A stretch of 64,000 nt of DNA from Cytophagales bacterium. GTDB lineage: Bacteria; Bacteroidota; Bacteroidia; Cytophagales; Cyclobacteriaceae. Below, piece by piece: positions 8,701 to 15,959 of this stretch (position 1 is the stretch's first letter; every line of letters begins with the position of its first letter). Position numbers and translations under genes: made by a program. The DNA lies in NCBI GenBank assembly GCA_033344775.1, contig JAWPMT010000001.1:868001-932000 (forward strand). Direction: 5' to 3'. The notes beneath the pieces were generated by a model. That model was not told the origin of the DNA. It ran no database searches and saw nothing but the letters and a program-made list of their open reading frames with translations.

Positions 8701-10238
8701 GTACGCCAGGCGTTGGACTGATCTCTCCTCCTCCACACCACGACATCTATTCGATCGAGGATCTGAAGCAGTTGATCTATGACCTGAAAAACAGTAATCC
8801 TGATGCGAGGATCAATGTTAAACTTGTTTCTGAAGCAGGCGTTGGCACCATTGCTGCTGGCGTGGTAAAAGCCAAGGCAGATGTGGTACTCATCTCTGGT
8901 GCCGATGGTGGCACAGGCGCAAGTCCATTAAGCTCCATCAGACATGCAGGTCTTCCGTGGGAAATCGGCCTGGCAGAAGCACACCAGACACTGGTAAAGA
9001 ACAACCTGAGAAGCCGCACGGTAGTGCAGACGGATGGTAAGATTATGACGGGCCGAGATCTGGCCGTAGCAACGTTATTGGGTGCAGAAGAGTATGGCAT
9101 CAGCACCGCAGCTTTGATTGTTGAAGGCTGCATCATGATGCGTAAATGTCACTTGAACACTTGTCCGGTTGGAATTGCTACACAAAAACCAGAATTGCGA
9201 AAGCTTTTTACCGGTGATCCGGACCATGTCGTGAATTTCTTCGAGATGCTGGTAGAAGAATTCCGTGAGATCATGGCGACCCTAGGTTTCCGAACCGTGA
9301 ACGAAATGGTAGGCCACTCAGATGTCTTGAAGCTGAGAAAAGACATTGATCACTGGAAGATCAACAAACTGGACCTTACACCTATCTTACACTACGAGCG
9401 GGCTCCTTCTCATGTGGGCACATATCGACAAATCGATCAGCATCATGGGTTGGAAAAAGTACTGGATCAGCGAATGATCAAAGACTTGAAAAAGTCCTCT
9501 CCTCCTTTCGAATTGAAATACCCGATCAAGAACACGGATCGATCCACCGGAACCATGCTTTCTGGCTTCCTGACCAAAAACAAGGTCATTGGCGATCCGA
9601 TCAACATCCATTTCGAAGGTTCAGCTGGTCAGAGTTTTGGTGCATTCCTGGCTCCTCGATTGCAATTTGTATTGGCCGGTGAAGCCAACGATTATGTAGC
9701 GAAAGGACTATCTGGAGGCCGGATCGTGATCAAGCCACATGCTGATTCGAAATTCGTACCGCATGACAACATCATCATTGGTAACGTCTCACTGTATGGC
9801 GCGACCTCCGGTGAAGTTTACATCAATGGTCACGCGGGAGAACGTTTTTGTGTTCGAAATTCCGGTGCTGAGGCGGTCGTAGAAGGCATTGGCGATCATG
9901 GTTGTGAATACATGACGGGTGGCCTGGCCATCATACTGGGTCGCGTAGGCAACAACTTCGGAGCAGGCATGAGTGGTGGTATTGCTTATGTGCTGGACAC
10001 AGACAATTCCTTCGATCAGCGGGTCAACCCTGAAATGATTGGAATTGAGTCATTGACAGAAGAAGACATAGCACTGGTCAAAGGAAAGGTAGAAAAGCAC
10101 CTGGAATTGACTGGAAGCCCATTAGCCGGGCAATACCTGAATGATTGGTCTGAGATTGTGACCCAATTCAAGAAGGTGATGCCAAATGACCTGAAAAGAG
10201 TATTGGAAAGTAAGAAACTGAAAGATAAAGTAGCGTAA
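5754..10238 (+). CDS. gltB: Glutamate synthase large subunit (GOGAT alpha)
   Basis: Makes two glutamates from glutamine and 2-oxoglutarate together with GltD. Length 1494 residues, as expected. The N-terminal Ntn amidotransferase domain begins at Cys19 (A-C-G-V-G) after an 18-residue propeptide that is normally removed to free the catalytic cysteine. A central domain and an FMN-binding TIM-barrel synthase domain follow, with the 3Fe-4S ligands C1126, C1132 and C1137 (C-I-M-M-R-K-C-H-L-N-T-C). The C-terminal Gly-rich beta-helix domain carries ammonia-channel contacts. gltD starts two bases after its stop, so the two are one operon. The long AT-rich leader upstream is the likely control region. 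Confidence 0.98.
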   Translation: MESNQGQGLYCEKLEHDACGVGCVVNINGRKSHKTVKDALTMLKNMEHRGATGSDPETGDGAGILIQIPHTFYKQELRELAINLPDEGEYGVGMIFFPQHYPTRDQCRKVMNNAIRKLGFQLLGYRPVPVDGNVPGHESKSVEPFVEQIFLQSKDHQLQQEDLERKLFVLSHLITNEVKKEVPAANDEFCITSLSTRTIIYKGQLKTNQVETYYHDLVNPELKSALAIVHSRFSTNTFPNWKLAQPFSHIAHNGEINTIRGNVTKMQSKEALMSSPYFTEEELSWLLPVTDAGNSDSANLNALVELLTLAGRSLPHVMMMMVPEAWQDNERMHPLRKAFYKYHAALMEPWDGPAALFFTNGKQIGATLDRNGLRPVRFCITTDKRLIMASEAGALQVKEEQILQKGRLQPGKMIMADLDEQEVLFDNEIKKAVYEGKPYFDWIKENRIKLRLMPIPDLEPKVIEPHRLLTRQISNGITEEDVKHIILPFSRTASEPLGSMGADIPLAVLSKQSQHVANYFKQYFAQVSNPPIDPIRERLVMSLFTRIGESQNILDETPEHSRQVHISQPILSRDDFYRIKALEKEGFYYQVIDATFDVDGGESLFHAVNRICEESERAISEGISVLIISNRKETDKRAPIPGLIAIGAIHHHLVDQKLRTKAGLIAECSDTWETHHFATIIGYGASAVYPYLAYDTIRNAHDEGQLDNEHPVEHYFENYIKGVGKGLLKILSKMGISTLQSYQAAQIFECVGLGEEVIAKCFKGTISRLDGLEFADLEEEVLVKHRASYAAKGALLETGGVYQWKRKGEKHLLNPKTIHLLQKSTKLKDFALFKEYTASVNDESAEIINIRDLFEFKKRRSVRLSEVEPAANILKRFATGAMSFGSISHEAHSTLAIAMNRIGAKSNSGEGGEDVARFEKKPNGDWERSAIKQAASGRFGVTIDYLNNAEELQIKIAQGAKPGEGGQLPGHKVDEWIAKVRHSTPGVGLISPPPHHDIYSIEDLKQLIYDLKNSNPDARINVKLVSEAGVGTIAAGVVKAKADVVLISGADGGTGASPLSSIRHAGLPWEIGLAEAHQTLVKNNLRSRTVVQTDGKIMTGRDLAVATLLGAEEYGISTAALIVEGCIMMRKCHLNTCPVGIATQKPELRKLFTGDPDHVVNFFEMLVEEFREIMATLGFRTVNEMVGHSDVLKLRKDIDHWKINKLDLTPILHYERAPSHVGTYRQIDQHHGLEKVLDQRMIKDLKKSSPPFELKYPIKNTDRSTGTMLSGFLTKNKVIGDPINIHFEGSAGQSFGAFLAPRLQFVLAGEANDYVAKGLSGGRIVIKPHADSKFVPHDNIIIGNVSLYGATSGEVYINGHAGERFCVRNSGAEAVVEGIGDHGCEYMTGGLAIILGRVGNNFGAGMSGGIAYVLDTDNSFDQRVNPEMIGIESLTEEDIALVKGKVEKHLELTGSPLAGQYLNDWSEIVTQFKKVMPNDLKRVLESKKLKDKVA

Positions 10239-10240
10239 TC

Positions 10241-11683
10241 ATGGGAAGTATTGACGGATTCATCAAAGTAGACAGAAAACTCCCCGAATCAAGGAATGTC
10301 GAGGAAAGGGTATCGGACTATAAAGAATTGTATGTTCCGCATTCCGATGAGCTGACCAAAGAGCAAGCCAGCCGGTGCATGGATTGTGGCGTTCCTTTTT
10401 GCCACAGTGGCTGTCCATTAGGCAATTTCATTCCTGATTTCAATGATGCGGTCTATCAGGAAGATTGGGCCAAGGCTTTAGAGATCTTGCTTTCGACGAA
10501 TAACTTCCCGGAGTTCACGGGACGTATTTGCCCGGCTCCTTGTGAAGGTTCCTGCGTCCTTGGCATCAACAAGCCTCCGGTAGCGATTGAGCACATCGAA
10601 AAGTCGATCATCGAGAAGGGTTTTGAATTGGGTCTGGTCACTCCTAACCCACCGACAGAACGCATTGATAAGAAAGTAGCCATCGTGGGTTCAGGTCCGG
10701 CTGGATTGGCAGCAGCGGATCAGCTGAACAAATCAGGCTATCATGTGACCGTCTACGAAAGAGATCCCAAGCCCGGAGGACTCCTGCGATTTGGTATTCC
10801 GGATTTTAAACTGGACAAGTCCGTGGTGGAGCGACGTGTCTCCATCATGGAAGCAGAAGGCATTGCATTCGTGACCAATTGCCATGTTGGATTTGACATC
10901 ACCGCAGCAGAATTGAACAGCCAACACGATGCGATTCTGTTGGCGGGCGGTTCTACCATACCTAGAGATCTTCCCATTCCTGGCAGAGACCTGGCAGGCA
11001 TTCATTACGCCATGTCCTTCCTGACGCAGCAGAACAAGCGCGTATCAGACATTGATTTTCAAGAAGCTGATATTTCCGCCAAGGACAAGCATGTGATCGT
11101 GATTGGAGGTGGAGACACAGGAAGTGACTGTATTGGGACCTCCAATCGTCACGGCGCCAAGTCCATCTTACAATTCGAATTACTGGATAAACCTCCAGTT
11201 GAAAGAGCGGTGTTGAATCCCTGGCCTGAATGGCCGATGGTCCTAAGGACTTCCAGTTCACATGAAGAAGGTGTGGATCGATCCTGGTCCATCATGACCA
11301 AAGAATTCATCGGTGAAGGGGGTAAGATCACCGGCCTGAAGACGGTCAAGATTGAATGGAAAGACAGTCGTCCCGTAGAAATTGAAGGTACAGAAGAAGT
11401 ACACCCTTGCGACCTGGCATTGCTGGCCATCGGTTTTGCGCACCCACAAAAAGAAGGTTTGATCGAGCAATTGGGTGTAGAGCTGGACCCACGTGGCAAT
11501 GTCAATACCAGAGGGTATGAATCTTCCGTGAAGAGTGTATTTGCAGCTGGTGACATGCGTAGAGGTCAGTCGCTAGTTGTATGGGCTATCTCTGAAGGTC
11601 GAGAAGCTGCTCGCAACATGGACCTGTACCTGAAAAAGACCAGCAATCTCCCGTCTAAGGAGCTGAGCGAGTATCAGTTGTAG
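10241..11683 (+). CDS. gltD: Glutamate synthase small subunit (GOGAT beta, NAD(P)H-dependent)
   Basis: Supplies electrons to GltB. The 480-residue protein has the N-terminal 4Fe-4S cysteines C46, C49, C54 and C58, then C97, C101 and C105 (C-P-A-P-C-E-G-S-C). The FAD-binding G-S-G-P-A-G motif is at 150-155, followed by a second nucleotide-binding segment (G-G-G-D-T-G-S-D near residue 290) for NAD(P)H and the C-terminal FAD motif A-A-G-D-M-R-R-G-Q-S-L-V near 435. It is translated two bases after gltB. A hairpin follows the gene at 11690-11740. Confidence 0.98.
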   Translation: MGSIDGFIKVDRKLPESRNVEERVSDYKELYVPHSDELTKEQASRCMDCGVPFCHSGCPLGNFIPDFNDAVYQEDWAKALEILLSTNNFPEFTGRICPAPCEGSCVLGINKPPVAIEHIEKSIIEKGFELGLVTPNPPTERIDKKVAIVGSGPAGLAAADQLNKSGYHVTVYERDPKPGGLLRFGIPDFKLDKSVVERRVSIMEAEGIAFVTNCHVGFDITAAELNSQHDAILLAGGSTIPRDLPIPGRDLAGIHYAMSFLTQQNKRVSDIDFQEADISAKDKHVIVIGGGDTGSDCIGTSNRHGAKSILQFELLDKPPVERAVLNPWPEWPMVLRTSSSHEEGVDRSWSIMTKEFIGEGGKITGLKTVKIEWKDSRPVEIEGTEEVHPCDLALLAIGFAHPQKEGLIEQLGVELDPRGNVNTRGYESSVKSVFAAGDMRRGQSLVVWAISEGREAARNMDLYLKKTSNLPSKELSEYQL

Positions 11684-11689
11684 GATTTA

Positions 11690-11740
11690 TAAACCTCATA
11701 GGTTTATCGGAAAGACGCAGTTTAAAACCTATGAGGTTTT
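11690..11740 (+). terminator. Inverted repeat downstream of gltD, probable terminator
   Basis: The arms AAACCTCATAGGTTT (about 11691-11705) and AAACCTATGAGGTTT (11725-11739) are exact complements around a loop of about 19 bases. The right arm ends in TTTT. It lies seven bases after the gltD stop, so it is the natural end of the gltBD transcript. Confidence 0.65.
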
Positions 11741-11780
11741 ATCGTTTCCTGAAGTTGCAAATTTCAGGCAGTGTAGAATT

Positions 11781-11880
11781 TCCCATGGAGACCTTCTGTG
11801 ATGGCATGGAGTGCATTATTATCACCATAAAGACTTAATAACTCCCATGGAGACTTTCCAGGGTGGTATGGAGCCATTTG
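11781..11880. repeat. Degenerate direct repeat, 62-base spacing
   Basis: TCCCATGGAGAC at 11781 is followed by TCCCATGGAGAC at 11843. The next 25 bases of each copy remain similar (TTC...GTGG-ATGGAG). The region between the gltD hairpin and the TIR pseudogene (11741-12004) contains no gene that I can support. Confidence 0.5.
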
Positions 11881-12004
11881 GTGTAGTTATGAAGGGTTTG
11901 ATAGCGTGAATGAGCGTTTAGGAATAATAATGGTTGCCAACTTTCTATTTTCCTTCCTTCCAAGTAGAAAGATTAGCCCTTAGTCAATTAATTTATCTTG
12001 GTTC

Positions 12005-12511
12005 TTATTGCCATCCAATACCTGATCTGTTTTTACCAAAACTTAGATAGGAATTATCAGGATTTACTTTATCCCTATTAAGAAAAGCTGTGTGTATCCA
12101 TTGTTGTACATGATTAGGATTAGTGCTCCAATGATAAAGCCTCCCATATTTATTTTTGACATTATCACACAATCATGGTGGTATCAAGTTGCCTCTGACG
12201 TTATCCTTAGCATAATCAGGATGTGACGGCAAAAATATTCCAAGAAGACCTGACCGTGAATTATATAGAAACCTTCGAATTGAGGCGCCGATTTCCCAAT
12301 CCACATGCTTTCTTGCCCAGGTTTCTTTTCCAATTAGTACAACAGTAACTGTACTATCTCTCAGATATTCATCTCTTATTTTTTGCCGAACAGTTTCTAC
12401 CTTCAAATTGCTATCAATATCTCCGATTTGTACGGATTTAGATATCATATCTCGATATGCCTGGTCATTATCATGATGATAACTTACGAAAACCTTATGT
12501 CGATTACTCAT
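12005..12511 (-). pseudogene. TIR-like (ThsB/PF08937-type) protein interrupted by an in-frame stop
   Basis: From the ATG at 12511 the frame reads M-S-N-R-H-K-V-F-V-S-Y-H-H-D-N-D and later T-V-T-V-V-L-I-G-K-E-T-W-A-R-K-H-V-D-W-E-I. These are the hallmark beta strands of the TIR-like domain found in Thoeris ThsB and related NAD-processing proteins. After G-N-L-I-P-P a TGA at 12173-12175 (codon 113) stops translation. The same frame then continues for 55 further codons (L-C-D-N-V-K-N-K-Y-G-R-L-Y-H-W-S) to TAA at 12005, matching the expected P-P-R-L-x-D-N continuation. One CGA-to-TGA change explains the break. No ThsA partner lies in the window. Local AT content is higher than in the neighbours, which suggests acquired DNA. 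It could still be active as the 112-residue piece or by readthrough, but I think it is inactivated. Confidence 0.8.
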
Positions 12512-12621
12512 AAAAACAACATTTATTAAAGCTACCGCTTTTACAAAATGATTCCAAAGATTCATTCTTGGCTCGTATCATCATTACATTTCTTATTTGC
12601 CAAATCCCCTATCTTACCCTC

Positions 12622-13155
12622 ATGTCCACGGGACGAAAAACATCCATTACTTCGGTCATTAAATCCTACAGCAATCGGCTGTTTGGGTTCATTCGGGGGC
12701 GTGTGCGCTCGGAAGAGGATGCCGAGGATATTTTGCAGGATGTTTGGGTATCACTCAATAATGTGATCGACCTGGGGGGCATTGAGAATATCGGGGCGTG
12801 GCTGTTTCAAAATGCAAGGAACCGGATCGTAGACGGCTACCGAAAGCAAAAGGAAGATACATTGGATGATCCCCTATCGGAGGAACTGGATGCACTTTCG
12901 ATCATGCCGGATGAATTTCCGGATGATGAATTCTTTACTGATTTATTCTGGCAAGAGTTGATGGCCGCGCTGGATGAGTTGCCTGAAAAGCAGCGAGATG
13001 TCTTTGTTTTAAATGAACTGGAAGGCCTGACGCTACAAGAAATCGCAAATAGTAAAGGAGAAAGCCTGAAAACCGTCATTTCTCGAAAGCGCTATGCCGT
13101 GCAAGCCTTGCGAAAGCAATTACAAAATTTTTATGAAGAACTTAACGACCTTTGA
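12622..13155 (+). CDS. ECF-type RNA polymerase sigma factor (sigma-70 family)
   Basis: About 177 residues from the ATG at 12622. The ORF extends to 12568, but the first 18 residues are hydrophobic and unlike sigma factors. Region 2 is visible (L-F-G-F-I-R-G-R-V-R-S-E-E-D-A-E-D-I-L-Q-D-V-W), and region 4 carries E-L-P-E-K-Q-R-D-V-F-V-L-N-E-L-E-G-L-T-L-Q-E-I-A. It redirects RNA polymerase to a small regulon. The next gene starts two bases after its stop and encodes a small membrane protein in the usual place of an anti-sigma factor, though it does not look like a FecR or zinc-finger type. The target regulon is unknown; the His-rich mini-proteins just downstream are candidates. Confidence 0.92.
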   Translation: MSTGRKTSITSVIKSYSNRLFGFIRGRVRSEEDAEDILQDVWVSLNNVIDLGGIENIGAWLFQNARNRIVDGYRKQKEDTLDDPLSEELDALSIMPDEFPDDEFFTDLFWQELMAALDELPEKQRDVFVLNELEGLTLQEIANSKGESLKTVISRKRYAVQALRKQLQNFYEELNDL

Positions 13156-13157
13156 AT

Positions 13158-13478
13158 ATGCCTGGATCTAAACACTGGAGAAAAAGAATCCCTTTCATGA
13201 TTGTCTTCGTCCTGGGTTTTGCTGCGTTGCTGTCCTTTTTGGTCATGTGGTTGTGGAATCAGGTTTTGGTGCCGGTCACAGGCGTAAGTGTGGTCACTTA
13301 TTGGCAAGCGGCCGGGCTGTTACTATTGAGCAGGATCTTGTTTGGTGGATTCAAAGGTGGCCCCTGGAAAGGTGGACCGGGTCGGCGTGGTGGGCCGGGT
13401 CGTTGGAAGGAGAAATGGCAAAACATGAGCGAGGAGGAAAGGGAACAGATGAAAACGAAGTGGAAGGAGAAGTGTTAA
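13158..13478 (+). CDS. Small membrane protein downstream of the sigma factor
   Basis: 106 residues starting two bases after the sigma-factor stop; a TTG at 13152 overlapping that stop is a less likely start. Two membrane segments (about residues 11-31 and 42-58) are followed by a Gly/Pro/Arg-rich stretch (G-G-P-W-K-G-G-P-G-R-R-G-G-P-G) and a charged tail M-S-E-E-E-R-E-Q-M-K-T-K-W. That tail resembles the N-M-S-D-D-E-Y segment of the protein at 13702. No family is recognised. By position it could modulate the sigma factor or be part of its stress response. Confidence 0.75.
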   Translation: MPGSKHWRKRIPFMIVFVLGFAALLSFLVMWLWNQVLVPVTGVSVVTYWQAAGLLLLSRILFGGFKGGPWKGGPGRRGGPGRWKEKWQNMSEEEREQMKTKWKEKC

Positions 13479-13526
13479 TCCCTCACGAAATTCTCACAAA
13501 ACGATAGTAGGTAATCCTTTGTTTGA

Positions 13527-13566
13527 GATTCCCTGGTCGGGCACCCCGCCTGCGCGGGAATGACGG
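13527..13566. repeat. REP-like extragenic palindrome
   Basis: ATTCCC at 13528-13533 and GGGAAT at 13556-13561 flank a GC-rich core (GGCACCCCGCCTGCGC). The half CCTGCGCGGGAATGACG is typical of short mobile palindromes scattered between genes in many bacteria. It sits in a 223-base gap (13479-13701) that otherwise holds an A-rich upstream region for the next gene. Confidence 0.5.
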
Positions 13567-13701
13567 TTAAATGAATATGACCATATCATTCATCAAACCT
13601 TCATTCAAAAAAATAAAAAAAATTCCTTGCATTTAAAGTAATCCAATTTCTGGTTCGTCTTCCTGTTTGATAATCATTTAAAAAGTGAAAAACACAAGAA
13701 G

Positions 13702-13995
13702 ATGAATCGACAAATAATAAAAACTATTTTAGGAGGTGCCTTACTAGGTGCGGCATTGTTCTATATCCCATTCTTTGTATTTAAGGTACTGGTGGTCTTT
13801 GCTCTATTCGGGATCGCGGCGCGATTTTTCGGTCGTCACAGAGGTTACCGTGGACCTTATGGCTGGGCGTATGCGGATAAAATTCGCAACATGAGTGATG
13901 ATGAGTACACGAACTTCAAAGAGCGCATGTCTCATCGAGGCAGATGTGGCCATTCTCATCATCAGGCAACTCATTCAAACACAGAAGAAGCATGA
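13702..13995 (+). CDS. Small membrane protein with His-rich C terminus
   Basis: 97 residues. A hydrophobic N-terminal half (two membrane segments, about residues 8-40) is followed by a soluble tail containing G-R-H-R-G-Y-R-G, N-M-S-D-D-E-Y and a C-terminal G-R-C-G-H-S-H-H-Q-A-T-H with several His and one Cys, a plausible metal-binding site. An AAGAAG sequence lies just upstream of the start. The stop overlaps the next start as ATGA, so the two are translationally coupled. No named family is recognised. Confidence 0.75.
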   Translation: MNRQIIKTILGGALLGAALFYIPFFVFKVLVVFALFGIAARFFGRHRGYRGPYGWAYADKIRNMSDDEYTNFKERMSHRGRCGHSHHQATHSNTEEA

Positions 13996-14132
13996 AAAAG
14001 TCAACCCGATTGATCGTGGCTTTGGTTGCAGCAGCCATCACGTTTGGAAGTTTGTTTGCTTTTGTTGGAACGGACCACTGGGAAAAGTACCGCCATGTAC
14101 ACCAGCACTGGCATCAGCATGAGGATTGCTAA
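13992..14132 (+). CDS. 46-residue His-rich exported or membrane mini-protein
   Basis: Starts inside the stop of the preceding gene (ATGA at 13992-13995). M-K-K-S-T-R is followed by a hydrophobic segment (residues 8-26) and then a tail rich in His and Trp (H-W-E-K-Y-R-H-V-H-Q-H-W-H-Q-H-E-D-C). Seven His and a terminal Cys in under 20 residues strongly suggest metal binding in the periplasm. It is too short for family assignment. A strong terminator follows at once, which closes this transcription unit. Confidence 0.75.
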   Translation: MKKSTRLIVALVAAAITFGSLFAFVGTDHWEKYRHVHQHWHQHEDC

Positions 14133-14147
14133 TTTTTGACCACAAAA

Positions 14148-14190
14148 AATCCCCCGAAAATTGAATCGGGGGATTTTCTTATTTAGTTTT
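14148..14190. terminator. Bidirectional intrinsic terminator
   Basis: The stem AATCCCCCGA / TCGGGGGATT (14149-14158 and 14166-14175) has a seven-base loop. T-rich tracts follow on both strands (TTCTTATTT on plus, TTTTTTG on minus). It separates the mini-protein operon from the convergent DUF5996 gene. Confidence 0.85.
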
Positions 14191-14205
14191 TTAAGAAACC
14201 TTAGT

Positions 14206-15123
14206 TCAACTTTTCTCTAATTTCTCTCTATCCCAATTCGAAGTATTGACCGCCGCTTCGTAGGTAGTTTGCAGAAAGTCATGCAAGGTCTTCTCGGGAT
14301 CATCAGACTTGATCACATCCTCATACTTCAGGAAAAACTCACCCATTTCCGGGCTATAGAAAGTTTCCGAAGGCAGTACTTTCTGCTCCCCGAACCCTTC
14401 TCCTGTCGGATAGGAATAGGCATAGAATACAGGCATAGGAGAATCTTTCGAACCTGGCCAGAATCCTGCACTGCTCACTTCTTGTGAGTATGCTTCCTGC
14501 ATCACTTCCAGGGGCATGTTTGGCATTCCGCCTGGATGTTCCGGTGCACCGTGTCCTGAGAATCGCGTCACCGCCAGATCAAAAGCGCCCCAGAACAAAT
14601 GAACCGGACTTGCTTTACCCACAAATTCTGTGCGGAACTGATTGAATACCCCATTCACCTTTAGCATAGCTTGCCACAGTGCAGTAGCCATTTCGGGATC
14701 GTAATCCGTATGTTCCGTATTCTTTGCAAACGGAATCGCAGGTTCCATTTCATTTGGGCGCGCATGTAATTTGGGTGTCACTCCTATGCTGTTGAGCTTC
14801 TCCATCAGTTCTTCATAGAATGAAGCCACTGTTCTTGGTTTCAGATCCATGGTCAATGGCGCCGCATTGGAGCACTGGATCAACAGCTTGTGCCGCTTGA
14901 AGTCAAAATCTATCTCGAAAATGCGCCCTTCATAAGGGATGCCATGTGTAGAAAATCCAGTGGACGACACATAGAGCGTGGTGTGCCACGAATGGTTTTG
15001 CCAGGGCATGGTTTTCAATCGCACTTTTCCGACGATCTGAAACCATTGATGTAAGGTTTCTAAAGTTTCCTGATACTGTTCAAATTCCAGCTCAGGCCAG
15101 CCATTGTTCATATTGGGTTGCAT
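14206..15123 (-). CDS. DUF5996 family protein
   Basis: A 305-residue soluble protein of unknown biochemical role. Conserved family segments are clear: W-P-E-L-E-F near the start, L-H-Q-W-F-Q-I-V-G-K-V-R-L, P-W-Q-N-H-S-W-H, I-P-Y-E-G-R-I-F-E-I-D-F-D, F-W-G-A-F-D-L-A-V-T-R-F-S-G and E-V-S-S-A-G-F-W-P-G. I start at 15123 (M-Q-P-N) because the family begins a few residues before W-P-E-L; the frame extends to 15144. It is monocistronic, convergent with the mini-protein operon, with its own terminator. Confidence 0.88.
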   Translation of the reverse strand: MQPNMNNGWPELEFEQYQETLETLHQWFQIVGKVRLKTMPWQNHSWHTTLYVSSTGFSTHGIPYEGRIFEIDFDFKRHKLLIQCSNAAPLTMDLKPRTVASFYEELMEKLNSIGVTPKLHARPNEMEPAIPFAKNTEHTDYDPEMATALWQAMLKVNGVFNQFRTEFVGKASPVHLFWGAFDLAVTRFSGHGAPEHPGGMPNMPLEVMQEAYSQEVSSAGFWPGSKDSPMPVFYAYSYPTGEGFGEQKVLPSETFYSPEMGEFFLKYEDVIKSDDPEKTLHDFLQTTYEAAVNTSNWDREKLEKS

Positions 15124-15239
15124 GTCAATTCTTTTTTGACACAAACATGACGCACAAAATGAACCTTTGCATTAAGGTAGATTAACAAATGTGTCTCAGA
15201 TCAAGATTTCATTCATCGGTCTGGCATACTCAAAAAGAC

Positions 15240-15941
15240 TTACTTACGCCAGTCGACCTGCAAGTCAGGTACTTCTTCTCCTTCAAAAGTGATCCCCGTT
15301 AACCTCGGACGCTTTGTTTCCTGAATGATAGGAATTACACTTATCAATCCTGTAGACGTGTTGAAATCCGCCCCCCCCGTTAGCCCAAGCAAACGTAAAA
15401 ACTGCTTCAAGGCCTTTGCGCCTTCCATCTGCATGCTGGCTATCCTGGAAATCCCGTTAGGATGATCAGTGGGATCGTTCATGCGGGCTGGATCGAAAAG
15501 GTAATCGATGAAAAAGAGATGAGCCAGTTTAGAGTCTTCCGGAAACGACAGGTACCTCCACCATTTACCATTGGTCTCCAGGAAAGGAATATGCATCCCT
15601 TGCAGTAGGTGCTTCAGTGAATCATGATCATGTCCTGTTAATGCCAGAAATACCCCTCCTTCCCCCTCGGTCAATAGCGATTGGTATTGCCTGGCCAATG
15701 GATCTGTAGCCGTACCTTTTACGGTTATCAATTCAAAGGAACTTTGATTCGCAAATTTGATATGCGCATTGAGTAATCCATTGTCATGCAACCTGCCTTC
15801 TTTGATCAGAAATCCTTTATCGATGAAGACTGATTTGGCACTATCCAGGTCATTTACTACTGCAATGACATGATCTACTCTTACTTGACCAACTGCAAAG
15901 TGAATGATCCCCAATAAACCAATGCATACAATCCATCTCAT
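15240..15941 (-). CDS. Exported glyoxalase-like (VOC superfamily) protein
   Basis: 233 residues with a cleavable N-terminal signal (hydrophobic residues 3-18, ending A-V-G-Q). The sequence V-D-H-V-I-A-V-V-N-D-L-D-S-A-K opens a vicinal-oxygen-chelate fold. H-V-I and later acidic and His residues could bind a metal. It most resembles the Glyoxalase_3-type group of unknown substrate. It is transcribed alone, divergent from the cyclase gene with only about 20 bases between start codons. Confidence 0.75.
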   Translation of the reverse strand: MRWIVCIGLLGIIHFAVGQVRVDHVIAVVNDLDSAKSVFIDKGFLIKEGRLHDNGLLNAHIKFANQSSFELITVKGTATDPLARQYQSLLTEGEGGVFLALTGHDHDSLKHLLQGMHIPFLETNGKWWRYLSFPEDSKLAHLFFIDYLFDPARMNDPTDHPNGISRIASMQMEGAKALKQFLRLLGLTGGADFNTSTGLISVIPIIQETKRPRLTGITFEGEEVPDLQVDWRK

Positions 15942-15959
15942 TTCAAATAAAGATAGTGA

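Noticed and set aside
12173-12175. TGA recoded as a sense codon in this organism
   Set aside because: Other clear genes in the window end with TGA (for example the sigma factor at 13153-13155 and padR at 36776-36778), so TGA is a normal stop here.
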